Positions 8,918 to 17,578 of a stretch of 64,000 nucleotides of DNA are shown in pieces. Position 1 is the first letter of the stretch; each line of letters opens with the position of its first letter. Made by a program: the position numbers and the translations under genes. Location of the stretch: NCBI RefSeq assembly GCF_001278035.1, contig NZ_CP009452.1, forward strand, positions 1 to 64,000. The letters are read 5' to 3'. The notes beneath the pieces were generated by a model, which made no database searches, was not told the origin of the DNA, and was given only the letters and a program-made list of their open reading frames with translations. Origin of the DNA: Sphingopyxis sp. 113P3. Lineage in GTDB: Bacteria; Pseudomonadota; Alphaproteobacteria; Sphingomonadales; Sphingomonadaceae.

Positions 8918-10047
8918 AGGAAGGCGCGCATCAACACACCGCGATAAATGGCGGTGAGCCTGTGTAGATCCTCGACCGCCACCGCCTCATCGAGCTTGTG
9001 CATCGTCGCGTTGGTCAGCCCGAACTCGACGACCGGGCAGAGCGCGTGAAGGAAGCGCGCGTCAGACGTGCCGCCCGTCGTTGACAATTCGGGCAGAAGG
9101 TCGGTTTCGGCATGGATTGCCTCGGCGATCAGCGACGATAGCTCGCCAGGCGGGGTCAGAAAGGCTTCACCCGAAATCTTGCCGACGACCTTTGCGCCGG
9201 GTTCTACATCGTGCGCGATACGCTCGATCATCTGAATCAACTCAGCGCCCCGATGTTGGTCGTTGAAGCGGATCGACAGCCGTGCCCGCGCCGAGCCAGG
9301 GATGACGTTGGTCGCGCCGTTGCCGACCTCGATGTCGGTGAACTCGATGTTTGACGGCTGGAACCATTGAGTTCCCTCATCGAGTGTTACCGTGTCGATC
9401 GCAGCGAGGATCCGCACGAGTTTGGGGATCGGATTGTCGGCGAGGTGCGGATAGGCCACATGCCCCTGCGTACCGGGCACATCGATCCAGATATTGACCG
9501 ACCCGCGCCGTCCGATCTTGACCGTGTCGCCGAGCCGCTGCGCCGAAGTCGGCTCCCCAACAAGGATCATGTCGGGGCGGACGCCGCGCGCGTCCATATG
9601 CTCTATCAGCGCGCGGGTCCCAAACACCGCGGGCCCTTCCTCGTCGCCGGTGATGATCAGGCTGATCGTGCCCGCCTCGGCCGGAGTCGCGGCGGCAGCC
9701 GCGACGAAGGCCGCAATGGCCCCTTTCATGTCGACGGCGCCGCGCCCGTAGAGTAGTTCGCCGCGCACCTCGGGGACGAAGGCATCGCCGCTCCACCCCA
9801 CCCCTGGAGGAACGACATCAAGATGTCCGGCGAAGCCGAAATGGACGGGTCCCTTGCCTCGCCTGACGGCTAGCAGATTTTCGACCGGGCCATCGGGCTC
9901 GATCCCGTCGATGAACCGCTCGACGGCGAAGCCGAATGAGGTCAGCGCACCCTCCAGCACGTCGAACGCCGCGCCGGTCGCGGGGGTGACGCTGGGGGCT
10001 GCGATCAGCGCTTTTGCAAGGTCAAGGGGGTCGATGCCATGGGTCAT
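8914..10047 (-). CDS. dapE: Succinyl-diaminopimelate desuccinylase
   Basis: Dinuclear zinc hydrolase that releases LL-diaminopimelate and succinate, a late step to lysine and meso-DAP for peptidoglycan. 377 aa, the family's normal length. Metal-site motifs are GFAGHLDVVPPG (about 69-80), GAVDMKGAIAAF (about 98-109) and ITGDEEGPA with the catalytic Glu pair near 133. The dimerisation lid follows in the middle third. Single gene on the minus strand. Confidence 0.96.
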   Translation of the reverse strand: MTHGIDPLDLAKALIAAPSVTPATGAAFDVLEGALTSFGFAVERFIDGIEPDGPVENLLAVRRGKGPVHFGFAGHLDVVPPGVGWSGDAFVPEVRGELLYGRGAVDMKGAIAAFVAAAAATPAEAGTISLIITGDEEGPAVFGTRALIEHMDARGVRPDMILVGEPTSAQRLGDTVKIGRRGSVNIWIDVPGTQGHVAYPHLADNPIPKLVRILAAIDTVTLDEGTQWFQPSNIEFTDIEVGNGATNVIPGSARARLSIRFNDQHRGAELIQMIERIAHDVEPGAKVVGKISGEAFLTPPGELSSLIAEAIHAETDLLPELSTTGGTSDARFLHALCPVVEFGLTNATMHKLDEAVAVEDLHRLTAIYRGVLMRAFL

Positions 10048-10141
10048 GCCATTTCCTTACCCGTTCGCGCCATGCCAAGTCGAGGCTTTGCATTGCGCCG
10101 CTTCTGTGCAAACAAAGCGAGAACAGAGAAAGGCGATTCAC

Positions 10142-10609
10142 ATGCCCAAGGTCGACCTCCACGCCATCCCGCAGACCAACGCCACCGGCTATCCCGCACC
10201 CTTCGACCAGGCGGTCGAGGGGCGCTGGTACCGCCGCCTCGCCCCCGTTACGGGTCTTTCGGATTTTTCCGCGAGCCATGTTGTCCTCAAGCCGGGGGCC
10301 TGGTCGTCGCAGCGTCACTGGCATAATGGCGAGGACGAAATGCTGGTCATGATCGCGGGTGAAGCGGTGTTGATCGAGGACGACGGTCGCACCCCGATGC
10401 GCCCAGGCGATATCGCGGTCTGGCCCAAAGGCACTACCAACGGTCATCACCTGATCAATGAATCGGATACCGACTGCGTGTTCGTCGCGCTCGGAGGGGG
10501 CAAGAAGTACGACACTGGCGGCGGCTACTCGGACATCGACATGCTCTTCACGCCCGAGGGTTATACGCGCAAGGATGGCACGCCCTATCCCGTAAAGCGG
10601 CTGCCCTAG
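10142..10609 (+). CDS. Cupin-domain protein
   Basis: 155 aa, a single-domain cupin. Metal-binding motif 1 is visible as RHWHNGEDEMLVMIAGEA and motif 2 as PGDIAVWPKGTTNGHHLIN, giving the His/Glu set expected for a metal cupin. The substrate cannot be told. The ATG at 10142 follows AAAGG at 8 nt, so the much longer frame upstream of it is not used. Its TAG stop shares the tetranucleotide CTAG with the stop of the convergent GST gene. Confidence 0.85.
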   Translation: MPKVDLHAIPQTNATGYPAPFDQAVEGRWYRRLAPVTGLSDFSASHVVLKPGAWSSQRHWHNGEDEMLVMIAGEAVLIEDDGRTPMRPGDIAVWPKGTTNGHHLINESDTDCVFVALGGGKKYDTGGGYSDIDMLFTPEGYTRKDGTPYPVKRLP

Positions 10610-11277
10610 CCCTCTACAGGTCCCTCGAATGCCTCGATCACCCAATCCTCGGCCTGTGCACCGCCGATCCATTCCTGCACGTGCGGGTGGCTGATCACCG
10701 CCTGGCAATAGGGCAGCGCGAAACGCGGCAGGGGGATCGAATAAGTGATGAAGCGGGTAACGACGGGCGCGAACATCATGTCGGCGGCAGACCATTCGCC
10801 GAACAGAAAATCCCCCTCGCCCCCGAAGCGCGCGCGCGCCTCGGCCCAGATCTGCATGATCCGCACGACGTCGGCCTGCACGTCGGGCGCAAGCTCGGCC
10901 GCGGGATAGATGCGCCGTATATTCATGCTGTGGCTGCGGCGGAGCGCTGCAAAACTCGAATGCATTTCAGCCGCCATCGACCGCGCCATTGCCCGCGCTG
11001 CCATATCCTCGGGCCAGTATCCACGCGCGCCTTGCGTTTTCTCGTTCAGATAATCGATAATGGCGAGGCTGTCCCAAACGACGATATCGTCGCCGTCCCA
11101 CAAAATCGGCACCTTGCCCCCCGAGGGCGCAAATTCGTCGCCTTCGCGGCGGTTCGACCAATCCTCGTCGTACAGCGGAACGGTGACCTCCTCGAACGCC
11201 AGCCCACTATGTTTTGCGGCGAGCCAGCCGCGCAGGCTCCAGCTCGAATAGGCCTTGTTGCCGAGGAACAGTTTCAT
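10606..11277 (-). CDS. Glutathione S-transferase family protein
   Basis: 223 aa, cytoplasmic GST fold. The thioredoxin-like N-domain begins MKLFLGNKAYSSWSLRGW, where SSWS supplies a catalytic-type serine as in zeta or maleylacetoacetate-isomerase-like GSTs. GGKVPILWDGD provides the cis-Pro and DSLAIIDYL the gamma-glutamyl contact. The all-helical C-domain fills the rest. The substrate is unknown. It stands alone, convergent with the cupin gene. Confidence 0.88.
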   Translation of the reverse strand: MKLFLGNKAYSSWSLRGWLAAKHSGLAFEEVTVPLYDEDWSNRREGDEFAPSGGKVPILWDGDDIVVWDSLAIIDYLNEKTQGARGYWPEDMAARAMARSMAAEMHSSFAALRRSHSMNIRRIYPAAELAPDVQADVVRIMQIWAEARARFGGEGDFLFGEWSAADMMFAPVVTRFITYSIPLPRFALPYCQAVISHPHVQEWIGGAQAEDWVIEAFEGPVEG

Positions 11278-11323
11278 GGGATCTCCCGATTTCTCACCCG
11301 CTTGCTGGAGGACAGGCGTTTCG

Positions 11324-11971
11324 TCAACTCTCCACCGCCTCGAGCACGGCGGTCCTGAGTTCGGCGATCCCCATGCCCTTTTCGCTGCTCGTTGCGATCA
11401 CTTCGGGATGTGCAGCGGGGTGTTTGCGCGCCTCGGCCTCGGTCGCAGCGTGAACCGCGGCGAGGTCGCTCGCCTTGACCTTGTCGGCCTTGGTGAGGAC
11501 GAGGCGATAGCTGACCGCGGCAACGTCGAGCATCTCGAATATTTCGCGGTCAACCTCCTTGATCCCGTGGCGGCTGTCGATGAGGACCAACGTGCGTTTC
11601 AGCACTTGCCGTCCACGCAGATAATCATTGACGAGGAAGCGCCATTTCCTGACGACATCCCTGGGCGCCTTGGCAAAGCCATAACCTGGCATGTCGACGA
11701 GCCGGAACACGAGCGGAGCGCCCACGTCGAAATAGTTGAGTTCCTGCGTCCGCCCCGGGGTCACCGAAGTTCGCGCGAGCCCGTTGCGGCTTGTCAGCGC
11801 GTTGAGCAGCGACGACTTGCCGACATTTGATCGCCCGGCGAAGGCGATTTCGGGCACCGAAGGTTCGGGCAGATGCTGGAGCGCAGGGGCCGATTTCAGA
11901 AAGGCGATCGGCCCCGCGAATAGTTTACGCGCCCGCTCGGGACGGTCGGTCGCCGCACTCTCATCCATCAT
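11324..11971 (-). CDS. engB: Ribosome-biogenesis GTP-binding protein EngB (YihA/YsxC)
   Basis: Small GTPase of 215 aa needed for large-subunit assembly and division in many bacteria. G1 is AGRSNVGKSS (about 47-56), G2 lies in TSVTPGRTQ, G3 is DMPGYG, and G4 is LTKADK near residue 160. It follows yidC by 18 bp on the same strand and closes the rpmH-rnpA-yidD-yidC-engB run. Confidence 0.96.
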   Translation of the reverse strand: MMDESAATDRPERARKLFAGPIAFLKSAPALQHLPEPSVPEIAFAGRSNVGKSSLLNALTSRNGLARTSVTPGRTQELNYFDVGAPLVFRLVDMPGYGFAKAPRDVVRKWRFLVNDYLRGRQVLKRTLVLIDSRHGIKEVDREIFEMLDVAAVSYRLVLTKADKVKASDLAAVHAATEAEARKHPAAHPEVIATSSEKGMGIAELRTAVLEAVES

Positions 11972-11989
11972 GGGTTCCCCGATGGCCGC

Positions 11990-13744
11990 TCACTTGGCCG
12001 GTGCCGCTCTCAGCGCAGGGAATTTGCGGTACATCCACTGCTGCTGCCCGATCGACAGGATGTTGTTGGTGATCCAGTAAAGCAGCAGCCCGGCCGCGAA
12101 GGGCGCCATGATGAACATGAACAGCCACGGCATGATCTTGAACACCTGCTGCTGTACCGGGTCGGTCGCCTGCGGGTTCAAGCGGAACTGCAGCCACATG
12201 GTAACGCCCAGGATCAGTGCGAGCACGCCGATTGACAGGATCGACGGCGGCGTAAAGGGGAGCAGCCCGAACAGGTTCAGGATGTGCAAGGGGTCGGGGG
12301 CCGACAGATCCTTGATCCACAGGATGAACGGCTGGTGCCGCATCTCGATCGTCAGCATCAGCACCTTGTAGAGCGCATAGAAGATCGGAATCTGGAGCAG
12401 GATCGGCAGGCAGCCCGCGAGCGGATTGATCTTCTCGTCCTTGTAGAGCTTCATCAGCTCTTGCTGCATCTTCGGCTTGTCGTCCTTGTAGCGTTCCTGC
12501 AGCGCCTTCATCTTCGGCTGGACGAGGCGCATCTGCGCCATCGATGAAAATTGCCGGTTGGCGATCGGGAACATCAGGACGCGGATGATCAGCGTAAGCA
12601 TCATGATTGCGACGCCGAAATTGCCGACCTGCTTGAACAGCCAGTCGAGCAGCTTGAAGATCGGCACCTCGAAAAACTCGAACCAGCCCCAGTCGATTGC
12701 GTTCGACAGGCGGGTGATGCCCTGGTCGTTCTCGTAGCTCTGAAGCGTCGAGACTTCCTTCGCGCCCGCGAAGATGCGGCTTGTGGTCGTCACCTGCCTG
12801 CCGGGGGCGATCTGGCGAAAGTCGCGCGCGAACAGGGTCTGATAATTGTTTGCGGCGGGCGAGCTCATCGCCGCCGTCACGCGCTCGCCCTTCGCGGGGA
12901 CGATCGCGGCCAACCAATATTTGTCCGTGAAGCCGAGCCAGCCAGCGGAATTGTAGCGCACGGTGCGGCTCGGTGCTTCCTCGAGATCGTCATAATCCGT
13001 GTCGAACACCGATTTGCCGTCGAGATAGCCGGTCGGCCCGACGTGGATCGTTATGCTGTCCTGCTCGTGCGGATCGGTCGGTTTGCCGAGCCGGTCGATC
13101 AGCGCATAGCTGCTCGCGCTGACAGCTGCCGGCCCCATGTTGGCGATGGTCTGTTTTGCCGTGATCAGATAATGTTCGTCGATACTGTATTCGATGCGAA
13201 AGGTCTGGCCGGTTCCGTTCGTCCAGCTCAGCGTCACCGGCGTTTCCGGGGTCAGCTTGGCGCCGTTCGCGGTCCACATTGTGGCGGCGCCCGGCACGGC
13301 AATGTCCTGTGCCGACCAGCCAATGCTGGCGAAATAGGCGGCCTGTGTCCCGCCAGGTGCGAATAGACGCACTGGCGGCGCGTCCTTGTCGATCGACTGG
13401 CGGTACTTGGTCAAGGTGATGTCGTCGATGCGCGCACCGACAAGGTTGATCGACCCGGAAAGTGCCGGCGTTTCTATCGGAATGCGGTTCCCCTCGGCGA
13501 GCACCGCCTCGACCGGGCGAATCGTCTGCGCGGCGGGCGCGGCGGCGGCGGGTACGGGCAGAGCGCTCGGTTGTCCCTGTGTCGAAGGCGTGACGGCTGG
13601 TGCCGCGCCGTCGCTTCCGGCGACGGTCGTGGTTACGTCGGGCTTGGCTGGCGTCGGGAAAAAGCGGTCGGCGACGAAATTCCACCCCAGCAGGATGGCT
13701 GCCGACAACAATATTGCCGCGATCAGGTTACGCTTGTCGTCCAC
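11990..13744 (-). CDS. yidC: Membrane protein insertase YidC
   Basis: Inserts and folds inner-membrane proteins, alone or with SecYEG; 584 aa, normal for the Gram-negative form. An N-terminal membrane anchor (IAAILLSAAILLGWNF) is followed by the large periplasmic domain (about 30-360), then the core with five hydrophobic segments and the conserved cytoplasmic coiled loop containing KMKALQERYKDDKPKMQQEL. The core includes GCLPILLQIPIFYALYKVL. Gene order and spacing indicate cotranscription with engB downstream and yidD upstream. Confidence 0.97.
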   Translation of the reverse strand: MDDKRNLIAAILLSAAILLGWNFVADRFFPTPAKPDVTTTVAGSDGAAPAVTPSTQGQPSALPVPAAAAPAAQTIRPVEAVLAEGNRIPIETPALSGSINLVGARIDDITLTKYRQSIDKDAPPVRLFAPGGTQAAYFASIGWSAQDIAVPGAATMWTANGAKLTPETPVTLSWTNGTGQTFRIEYSIDEHYLITAKQTIANMGPAAVSASSYALIDRLGKPTDPHEQDSITIHVGPTGYLDGKSVFDTDYDDLEEAPSRTVRYNSAGWLGFTDKYWLAAIVPAKGERVTAAMSSPAANNYQTLFARDFRQIAPGRQVTTTSRIFAGAKEVSTLQSYENDQGITRLSNAIDWGWFEFFEVPIFKLLDWLFKQVGNFGVAIMMLTLIIRVLMFPIANRQFSSMAQMRLVQPKMKALQERYKDDKPKMQQELMKLYKDEKINPLAGCLPILLQIPIFYALYKVLMLTIEMRHQPFILWIKDLSAPDPLHILNLFGLLPFTPPSILSIGVLALILGVTMWLQFRLNPQATDPVQQQVFKIMPWLFMFIMAPFAAGLLLYWITNNILSIGQQQWMYRKFPALRAAPAK

Positions 13745-13787
13745 GCTCTTCGGTCTCTCTTCGTCTCAAAATGTCGGGAATCGGCCG

Positions 13788-14003
13788 TTACGGAACCGGG
13801 TCATGGCCATGCCCGCCCCAAGGGTGGCAGCGCAATAGCCGCTTTGTCGCCAACCAGCCACCCTTGATCGCACCGTGGCGCTGCAGGGCGATAATCGCAT
13901 ATTCGCTGCACGAGGGCGCATATCGACACGTCGGTGGCAGGAGGCGCGACGGACCGAGTTGCCAAGCGCGCGCGATCAGGACGAACAGGCGGGCGATCAT
14001 CAT
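13788..14003 (-). CDS. yidD: Membrane protein insertion efficiency factor YidD
   Basis: 71-aa cationic amphipathic protein of the YidD family, with the conserved core [15 protein letters not shown] and [17 protein letters not shown] carrying three cysteines. It assists YidC-dependent insertion. Of the possible starts, ATG at 14003 has an AGGA a few bases upstream and gives the family's usual length; a longer frame begins at 14048. It lies between rnpA and yidC as in most bacteria. Confidence 0.95.
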   Translation of the reverse strand: MMIARLFVLIARAWQLGPSRLLPPTCRYAPSCSEYAIIALQRHGAIKGGWLATKRLLRCHPWGGHGHDPVP

Positions 14004-14097
14004 TAAATCCTGGAAAACTGCCGAAAACCAAACCGGCTGCCCGCGCACCCCCCGCCATCACCGTCAGCCTCGATCGGAGCAGGTGCGCGGGGGCCGC

Positions 14098-14442
14098 TCA
14101 TTTCGCCAACTTCTTTGCAGCCCGCTTCAGAGCCGAGGCGAGATGCTCGCCCAATTCAGCAAAGACGATATCGTTGCCGCCAGGGCGGCCGATCAACACA
14201 TGATCGGCACCCGAAATTCCCGATTCGGGCAGCGCGGCGCGCGCGAGGGCGCGCAGCCGGCGCTTCATCCGGTTGCGGGTGACGGCATTGCCGACCTTCT
14301 TGCTGACGGTATAGCCGATGCCGATATCCGCATCCTCGTCGCCGCGCGGGCGGACGAGCAGGACAAAGCCGGGCATGGGAAAGCGAAGGCCGCGATTTGC
14401 GGCCAGAAATTCGCTGCGTTTGGTAAGGGTTCGCACCAGCAT
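14098..14442 (-). CDS. rnpA: Ribonuclease P protein component
   Basis: Basic 114-aa subunit that helps RNase P RNA process tRNA 5' ends. It begins MLVRTLTKRSEFLAANRG and contains the signature region IGYTVSKKVGNAVTRNRMKR (about 53-72). A much longer open frame extends upstream through rpmH but has no family character; the ATG at 14442 lies 23 bp after the rpmH stop. Confidence 0.96.
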   Translation of the reverse strand: MLVRTLTKRSEFLAANRGLRFPMPGFVLLVRPRGDEDADIGIGYTVSKKVGNAVTRNRMKRRLRALARAALPESGISGADHVLIGRPGGNDIVFAELGEHLASALKRAAKKLAK

Positions 14443-14465
14443 CGCTGGCGCCGAAGCGTCGGCGC

Positions 14466-14600
14466 TTAGGCCGACAGCTTCTTGCGGCCGCGCGCGCGGC
14501 GGGCGGCAAGGACCTTGCGGCCACCGACGGTGGCCTTGCGGGCGCGGAAGCCGTGACGGCGCTTGCGCACGAGGCGGCTTGGTTGATAGGTGCGCTTCAT
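14466..14600 (-). CDS. rpmH: 50S ribosomal protein L34
   Basis: 44-aa, very basic large-subunit protein. It reads [18 protein letters not shown], then [20 protein letters not shown], ending RKKLSA, a textbook L34. GGGGA lies 8 nt upstream of the ATG. First gene of the rnpA/yidD/yidC/engB unit. A promoter and a terminator hairpin precede it within about 105 bases. Confidence 0.98.
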   Translation of the reverse strand: MKRTYQPSRLVRKRRHGFRARKATVGGRKVLAARRARGRKKLSA

Positions 14601-14636
14601 CGCGAAATCCCCAAAATCTCTTCAATCGTTGCAACG

Positions 14637-14663
14637 AAAAAGGGCCGCCAATCGCAGGCGGCC
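14637..14663 (-). terminator. Intrinsic terminator/attenuator hairpin ahead of rpmH
   Basis: On the minus strand GGCCGCC, loop TGCGATT, GGCGGCC is followed by CTTTTT. It would end transcription from the upstream PGPGW-like gene. Because a promoter at 14677-14705 lies just upstream of it, it would also sit in the rpmH leader. Confidence 0.75.
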
Positions 14664-14676
14664 GCCAATGGGGGCG

Positions 14677-14705
14677 CGGATAAGCGAGAGTCGGCGCAAA
14701 GTCAA
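14677..14705 (-). promoter_or_regulatory. Predicted sigma-70 promoter for rpmH-rnpA-yidD-yidC-engB
   Basis: On the minus strand TTGACT (14705-14700) and TATCCG (14682-14677) are separated by 17 bases. The -35 overlaps the stop codon of the preceding gene. A start near 14670 would give a leader of about 70 nt containing the terminator-like hairpin. Confidence 0.6.
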
Positions 14706-15013
14706 TCGCCATTGGACGCCTTTTCCAGCGCCTCGCGCGCGCGGCGCCGTGCCGCGCTCGCCCGCCGCATGACGCGGTCGGTCCATGCGGCATAGCGCGG
14801 ATGGCGCCGCTTGAAGCGCACATAGACGCGCTTGGCCCAGGGGCTGTTCTGCAGGCTGAGCATCAACCCGGCGGGAAAGAGGATGATGAAGCCGGGGCCC
14901 GGCAGCGGGCCGAGGATCGGCGCTGCAACCATCAGCAGAAGGCCGAGGAGAAACAGTCCGGAGCGCACCTGCGCGTTTGACCGCAATCGCTGATAAAGGC
15001 TCGGCTTTCCCAT
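14702..15013 (-). CDS. Small PGPGW-type transmembrane protein
   Basis: About 103 aa from ATG 15013 (MGKPSLYQRLRSNAQVR); an in-frame ATG at 15067 would add 18 residues. One or two hydrophobic segments surround the loop PLPGPGFIILFPAGLML, resembling the PGPGW family of putative membrane proteins, whose function is unknown. The C-terminus is strongly basic and probably cytoplasmic. Confidence 0.75.
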   Translation of the reverse strand: MGKPSLYQRLRSNAQVRSGLFLLGLLLMVAAPILGPLPGPGFIILFPAGLMLSLQNSPWAKRVYVRFKRRHPRYAAWTDRVMRRASAARRRAREALEKASNGD

Positions 15014-15124
15014 GCGCTGCGATGTGGGAAGGCGCAGGGCGTGTTGCAAGGCTAAGGCAGTGTGCATTTTCCGACCATCCTGTCCTCGCCGCGGCTTCCG
15101 GGGTGAGGGAGGATCTGCGCGGGA

Positions 15125-15898
15125 TCAATCCAGCGCCACGAAGCGCGCCATGTCGCCGGGGCTCAGATAGCGGACGTCGTCGAAGGAGGTGCTGTTGGTT
15201 AGCGCGTAGAAGGCGCGCGCCTTCGCCTCGTCCATTCCCATCTCGCGATAGTAGGTGACATATTCGGCGTGGACAGGGTCGCTCGCAGGGTAATCCTTCG
15301 CCTGCCGTCCATCTTCGTCCACCCAGCTATGCACCCCGAATTCCGCATTGGCCGCGGCGCGGCGGCGGACACCCGCGAGCCACAACTCGACCGCGCCCGA
15401 CCGCACCGAACCTCCGGCAGGCACTACCGTCTCCAGCCTCGCGCGGCGGATCGCGCGGGCGAGAGCAAGGTTCGCCTCCTCGTCGAGGCTCCCGGGACAA
15501 TCGATCATTTCGATCTGCTTGAGCCCCGGAAAGGCGGAAAGCATCGCGGCGAACTGACGCGGCGTCGCCTCGGTCACATCGCCGGCCATCTGCGCGGTTT
15601 GGTCGTCGACCACCGTGAAGGGCCCGAAACGCGCTTTTGCAGGGCCGGGCGTCGAGACCGCGGGCGCATGGCGCCGCGGAGCGCCTTCATCTGGCTCGGC
15701 GGCGAGCGCGCCGTCGTCGAGCAGCGAATAGGCATGGTCGATGCCTTCCTCGTCGTCGGGCCCGACCTCCTCCTCATAGGACCAGGTCACGGTCGTCGTG
15801 ACCGTGACAAATGGCCGCGCCTGCGCCGGGGCGAAGGCGAGCATTGCTGCAAAGGCCGCGACGATGAGCGTGCGAGTGAGAGCAGCCGGCGTAACCAT
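15125..15898 (-). CDS. Exported ClpP/crotonase-fold-like protein (COG3904 style)
   Basis: About 257 aa. The start MVTPAALTRTLIVAAFAAML at 15898 gives a signal peptide ending AQARP. The conserved C-terminal half contains IDCPGSLDEEANLALARAI, VPAGGSVRSGAVELWLAG, FGVHSW and DPVHAEYVTYYREMG. These resemble periplasmic ClpP-superfamily proteins that lack an obvious full protease triad, although here a Ser and His are present in SVRSGAVE and GVHSW. Assignment is from memory of the family, and function is unknown. Next to the detoxification run but separated from it by 86 bp. Confidence 0.6.
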   Translation of the reverse strand: MVTPAALTRTLIVAAFAAMLAFAPAQARPFVTVTTTVTWSYEEEVGPDDEEGIDHAYSLLDDGALAAEPDEGAPRRHAPAVSTPGPAKARFGPFTVVDDQTAQMAGDVTEATPRQFAAMLSAFPGLKQIEMIDCPGSLDEEANLALARAIRRARLETVVPAGGSVRSGAVELWLAGVRRRAAANAEFGVHSWVDEDGRQAKDYPASDPVHAEYVTYYREMGMDEAKARAFYALTNSTSFDDVRYLSPGDMARFVALD

Positions 15899-15984
15899 GC
15901 CGCCACCTTCGCGCGCGCGGCTAGCAAAGGGCAAACAGGCGCGGTCAGCGCCGCATTAACTGCATTGCGGGACAGGGCGGATGA

Positions 15985-16638
15985 TCAGTCGCGGTCGGGC
16001 GCCCCGAACGGGAAATAGGCGCGGTAGGGCCGGGCATCGTCGACGCAGCGCTTCACGGACGGATATGCGAGAAGCCTCGCCCGATAGCCGCGCAGATTTT
16101 CGTAATGCTCGGGAATCCTGTACAGCCAGTCGGCATAGAAAAGCGACGGCGCGGCCGCGCAATCGGCGAGAGTAAAGCCATAGGGTGTTGCCCATCCGCC
16201 GCCGGCAAGTTCCCTGTCGAGCCAGCCATAGACATTCTCCAGCGCCGTTTCGCACTCGGTTCGGATCGCGGGAACATGCGCTTCGGGCCCGCGTAGCGCG
16301 TCGGCAACCACCGCCTGCATCTTGTTCATCACATGAAGGTCGAAGATGCGGTCGAGGAAGCGCACTCTCAGTGCAGCCTCGAACCCCTCCGGGATCATCC
16401 GCGGTTCGGGAACGAGGTGTTCGAGATATTCGATGATGATCGACGATTCGAACACCGGGACCCCGTCATGCACGATCAGCGGGAATTGGCCCACCGGCCA
16501 ATGTGCCTTAAGCTCGGGCATATGCGCCGGAAACTCAGGGTCAACCGATCGGTAATCGAAGGGGATGTCCTTCTCGTAGAGCGCGATCAGGGCCTTCCAG
16601 GTGTAGGAGGAAAAGGGGTGGCCATAGAAGATCAGCAT
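15985..16638 (-). CDS. Glutathione S-transferase family protein
   Basis: 217 aa. The N-domain begins MLIFYGHPFSSYTWKALIAL with a serine in the catalytic turn; GQFPLIVHDGVPVFESSIII carries the cis-Pro and the Glu-Ser that hold glutathione. The helical C-domain contains FTLADCAAAPSLFYADW. The start at 16638 overlaps the preceding gene's stop by 7 bp, so it is translationally coupled. Probably the last gene of the TetR-headed run. The substrate is unknown. Confidence 0.88.
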   Translation of the reverse strand: MLIFYGHPFSSYTWKALIALYEKDIPFDYRSVDPEFPAHMPELKAHWPVGQFPLIVHDGVPVFESSIIIEYLEHLVPEPRMIPEGFEAALRVRFLDRIFDLHVMNKMQAVVADALRGPEAHVPAIRTECETALENVYGWLDRELAGGGWATPYGFTLADCAAAPSLFYADWLYRIPEHYENLRGYRARLLAYPSVKRCVDDARPYRAYFPFGAPDRD

Positions 16639-17096
16639 CGAGGAGTTTCCTTGTTGCGTGCAAGCCAGGCGATCGGCCAGCCGACGAGCAGGACGTGGGG
16701 AAGGAGGAGCAAGGCGGCGTTTGCGAGATCTTCTGGCGGAAATGGCGATCCGAAGCGGAGCGGCAGCACGATAGCGTTCATCACCAGGTAGAGAAGCAGC
16801 CCATAGAGCGTGCCCCCAATCCACCAGGACAAGTCGGCGAGCGCGGGCCAGCGGTGGACAGCGGAGAACCACGCCGCGACCATCGCCGCCATAATCGCGA
16901 AATGGACACCGAGTCCGGCAACCGCGCCGACCGGGCCCCAGCCGCTCGCGCTCTGAAACGGACCGCTCGCGACGCCGCGCAGCATCCCCCCGACACTGCC
17001 CCCGGCCATCAGCGTCAGCCCCGCCGCATAGGCGATGTCGAGCGTTCCCGCGATCAGCCAAGCGCGAACGGCCGCGCCTCGCTGCACTCGGGTCAC
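16632..17096 (-). CDS. Four-helix integral membrane protein, unknown function
   Basis: 154 aa with about four hydrophobic segments (near 12-32, 57-77, 90-110 and 128-146), the shape of small inner-membrane proteins such as YagU-like or DUF-type proteins. No catalytic motif is recognised. It overlaps the upstream VOC gene by 4 bp and the downstream GST by 7 bp, so it belongs to the same transcript. Confidence 0.7.
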   Translation of the reverse strand: MTRVQRGAAVRAWLIAGTLDIAYAAGLTLMAGGSVGGMLRGVASGPFQSASGWGPVGAVAGLGVHFAIMAAMVAAWFSAVHRWPALADLSWWIGGTLYGLLLYLVMNAIVLPLRFGSPFPPEDLANAALLLLPHVLLVGWPIAWLARNKETPRC

Positions 17097-17578
17097 GCGG
17101 CGGTCACCGCGGCTTCGATGGTGGCGATGTCGATCTTCTTCATCTTCAACATCGCCTCGAACGCGCGCTTTGCCACGGCCTTGTCACTGCCCATCGTCGC
17201 ATCGGTCAGCGCGCGCGGAGTGATCTGCCACGATACGCCCCATTTGTCCTTGCACCATCCGCAGGCGCTTTCCTCACCGCCGTTCCCGACAATTGCATCC
17301 CACAGCCGGTCGGTTTCCTCCTGCGTGTCGGTGTGGACCTGGAAGGAGAAGGATTCATTATGCTTGAAGATGGGTGGACCGTTGATCCCGATGCACGGCG
17401 TGCCGAGCAGCGTGAAGTCGACCGCCAGCACCTCGCCCTCCTTGTTGCCGGGTGTGTCCACCGGCGCGAGGTGCACCGCGTCCAGGCTGCTGTTGCTGAA
17501 GGTCGCGGCATAAAAGGCGGCCGCTTCTTCGGCATCGCCTTCGTACCACAGGCACAGCGTCATGGGGTTGCGGCTCAT
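17093..17578 (-). CDS. VOC-family protein, PhnB-like (glyoxalase fold)
   Basis: 161 aa. PhnB/3-demethylubiquinone-methyltransferase-like VOC protein: LCLWYEGDAEEAAAFYAATF at the N-terminus, AVDFTLLGTPCIGINGPP in the middle, and KDKWGVSWQITPRAL near residue 115, the family's WGV-SWQ motif. VOC proteins bind a metal and small reactive molecules, but the substrate is unknown. ATG is preceded by AAAGGAG. Overlaps its neighbours by 4 bp on both sides. Confidence 0.88.
   Translation of the reverse strand: MSRNPMTLCLWYEGDAEEAAAFYAATFSNSSLDAVHLAPVDTPGNKEGEVLAVDFTLLGTPCIGINGPPIFKHNESFSFQVHTDTQEETDRLWDAIVGNGGEESACGWCKDKWGVSWQITPRALTDATMGSDKAVAKRAFEAMLKMKKIDIATIEAAVTAA

Noticed and set aside
14442..14823. 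Upstream extension of rnpA through rpmH
   Set aside because: The extension covers the certain L34 gene and reads as unrelated Arg/Pro-rich sequence; rnpA starts at 14442.
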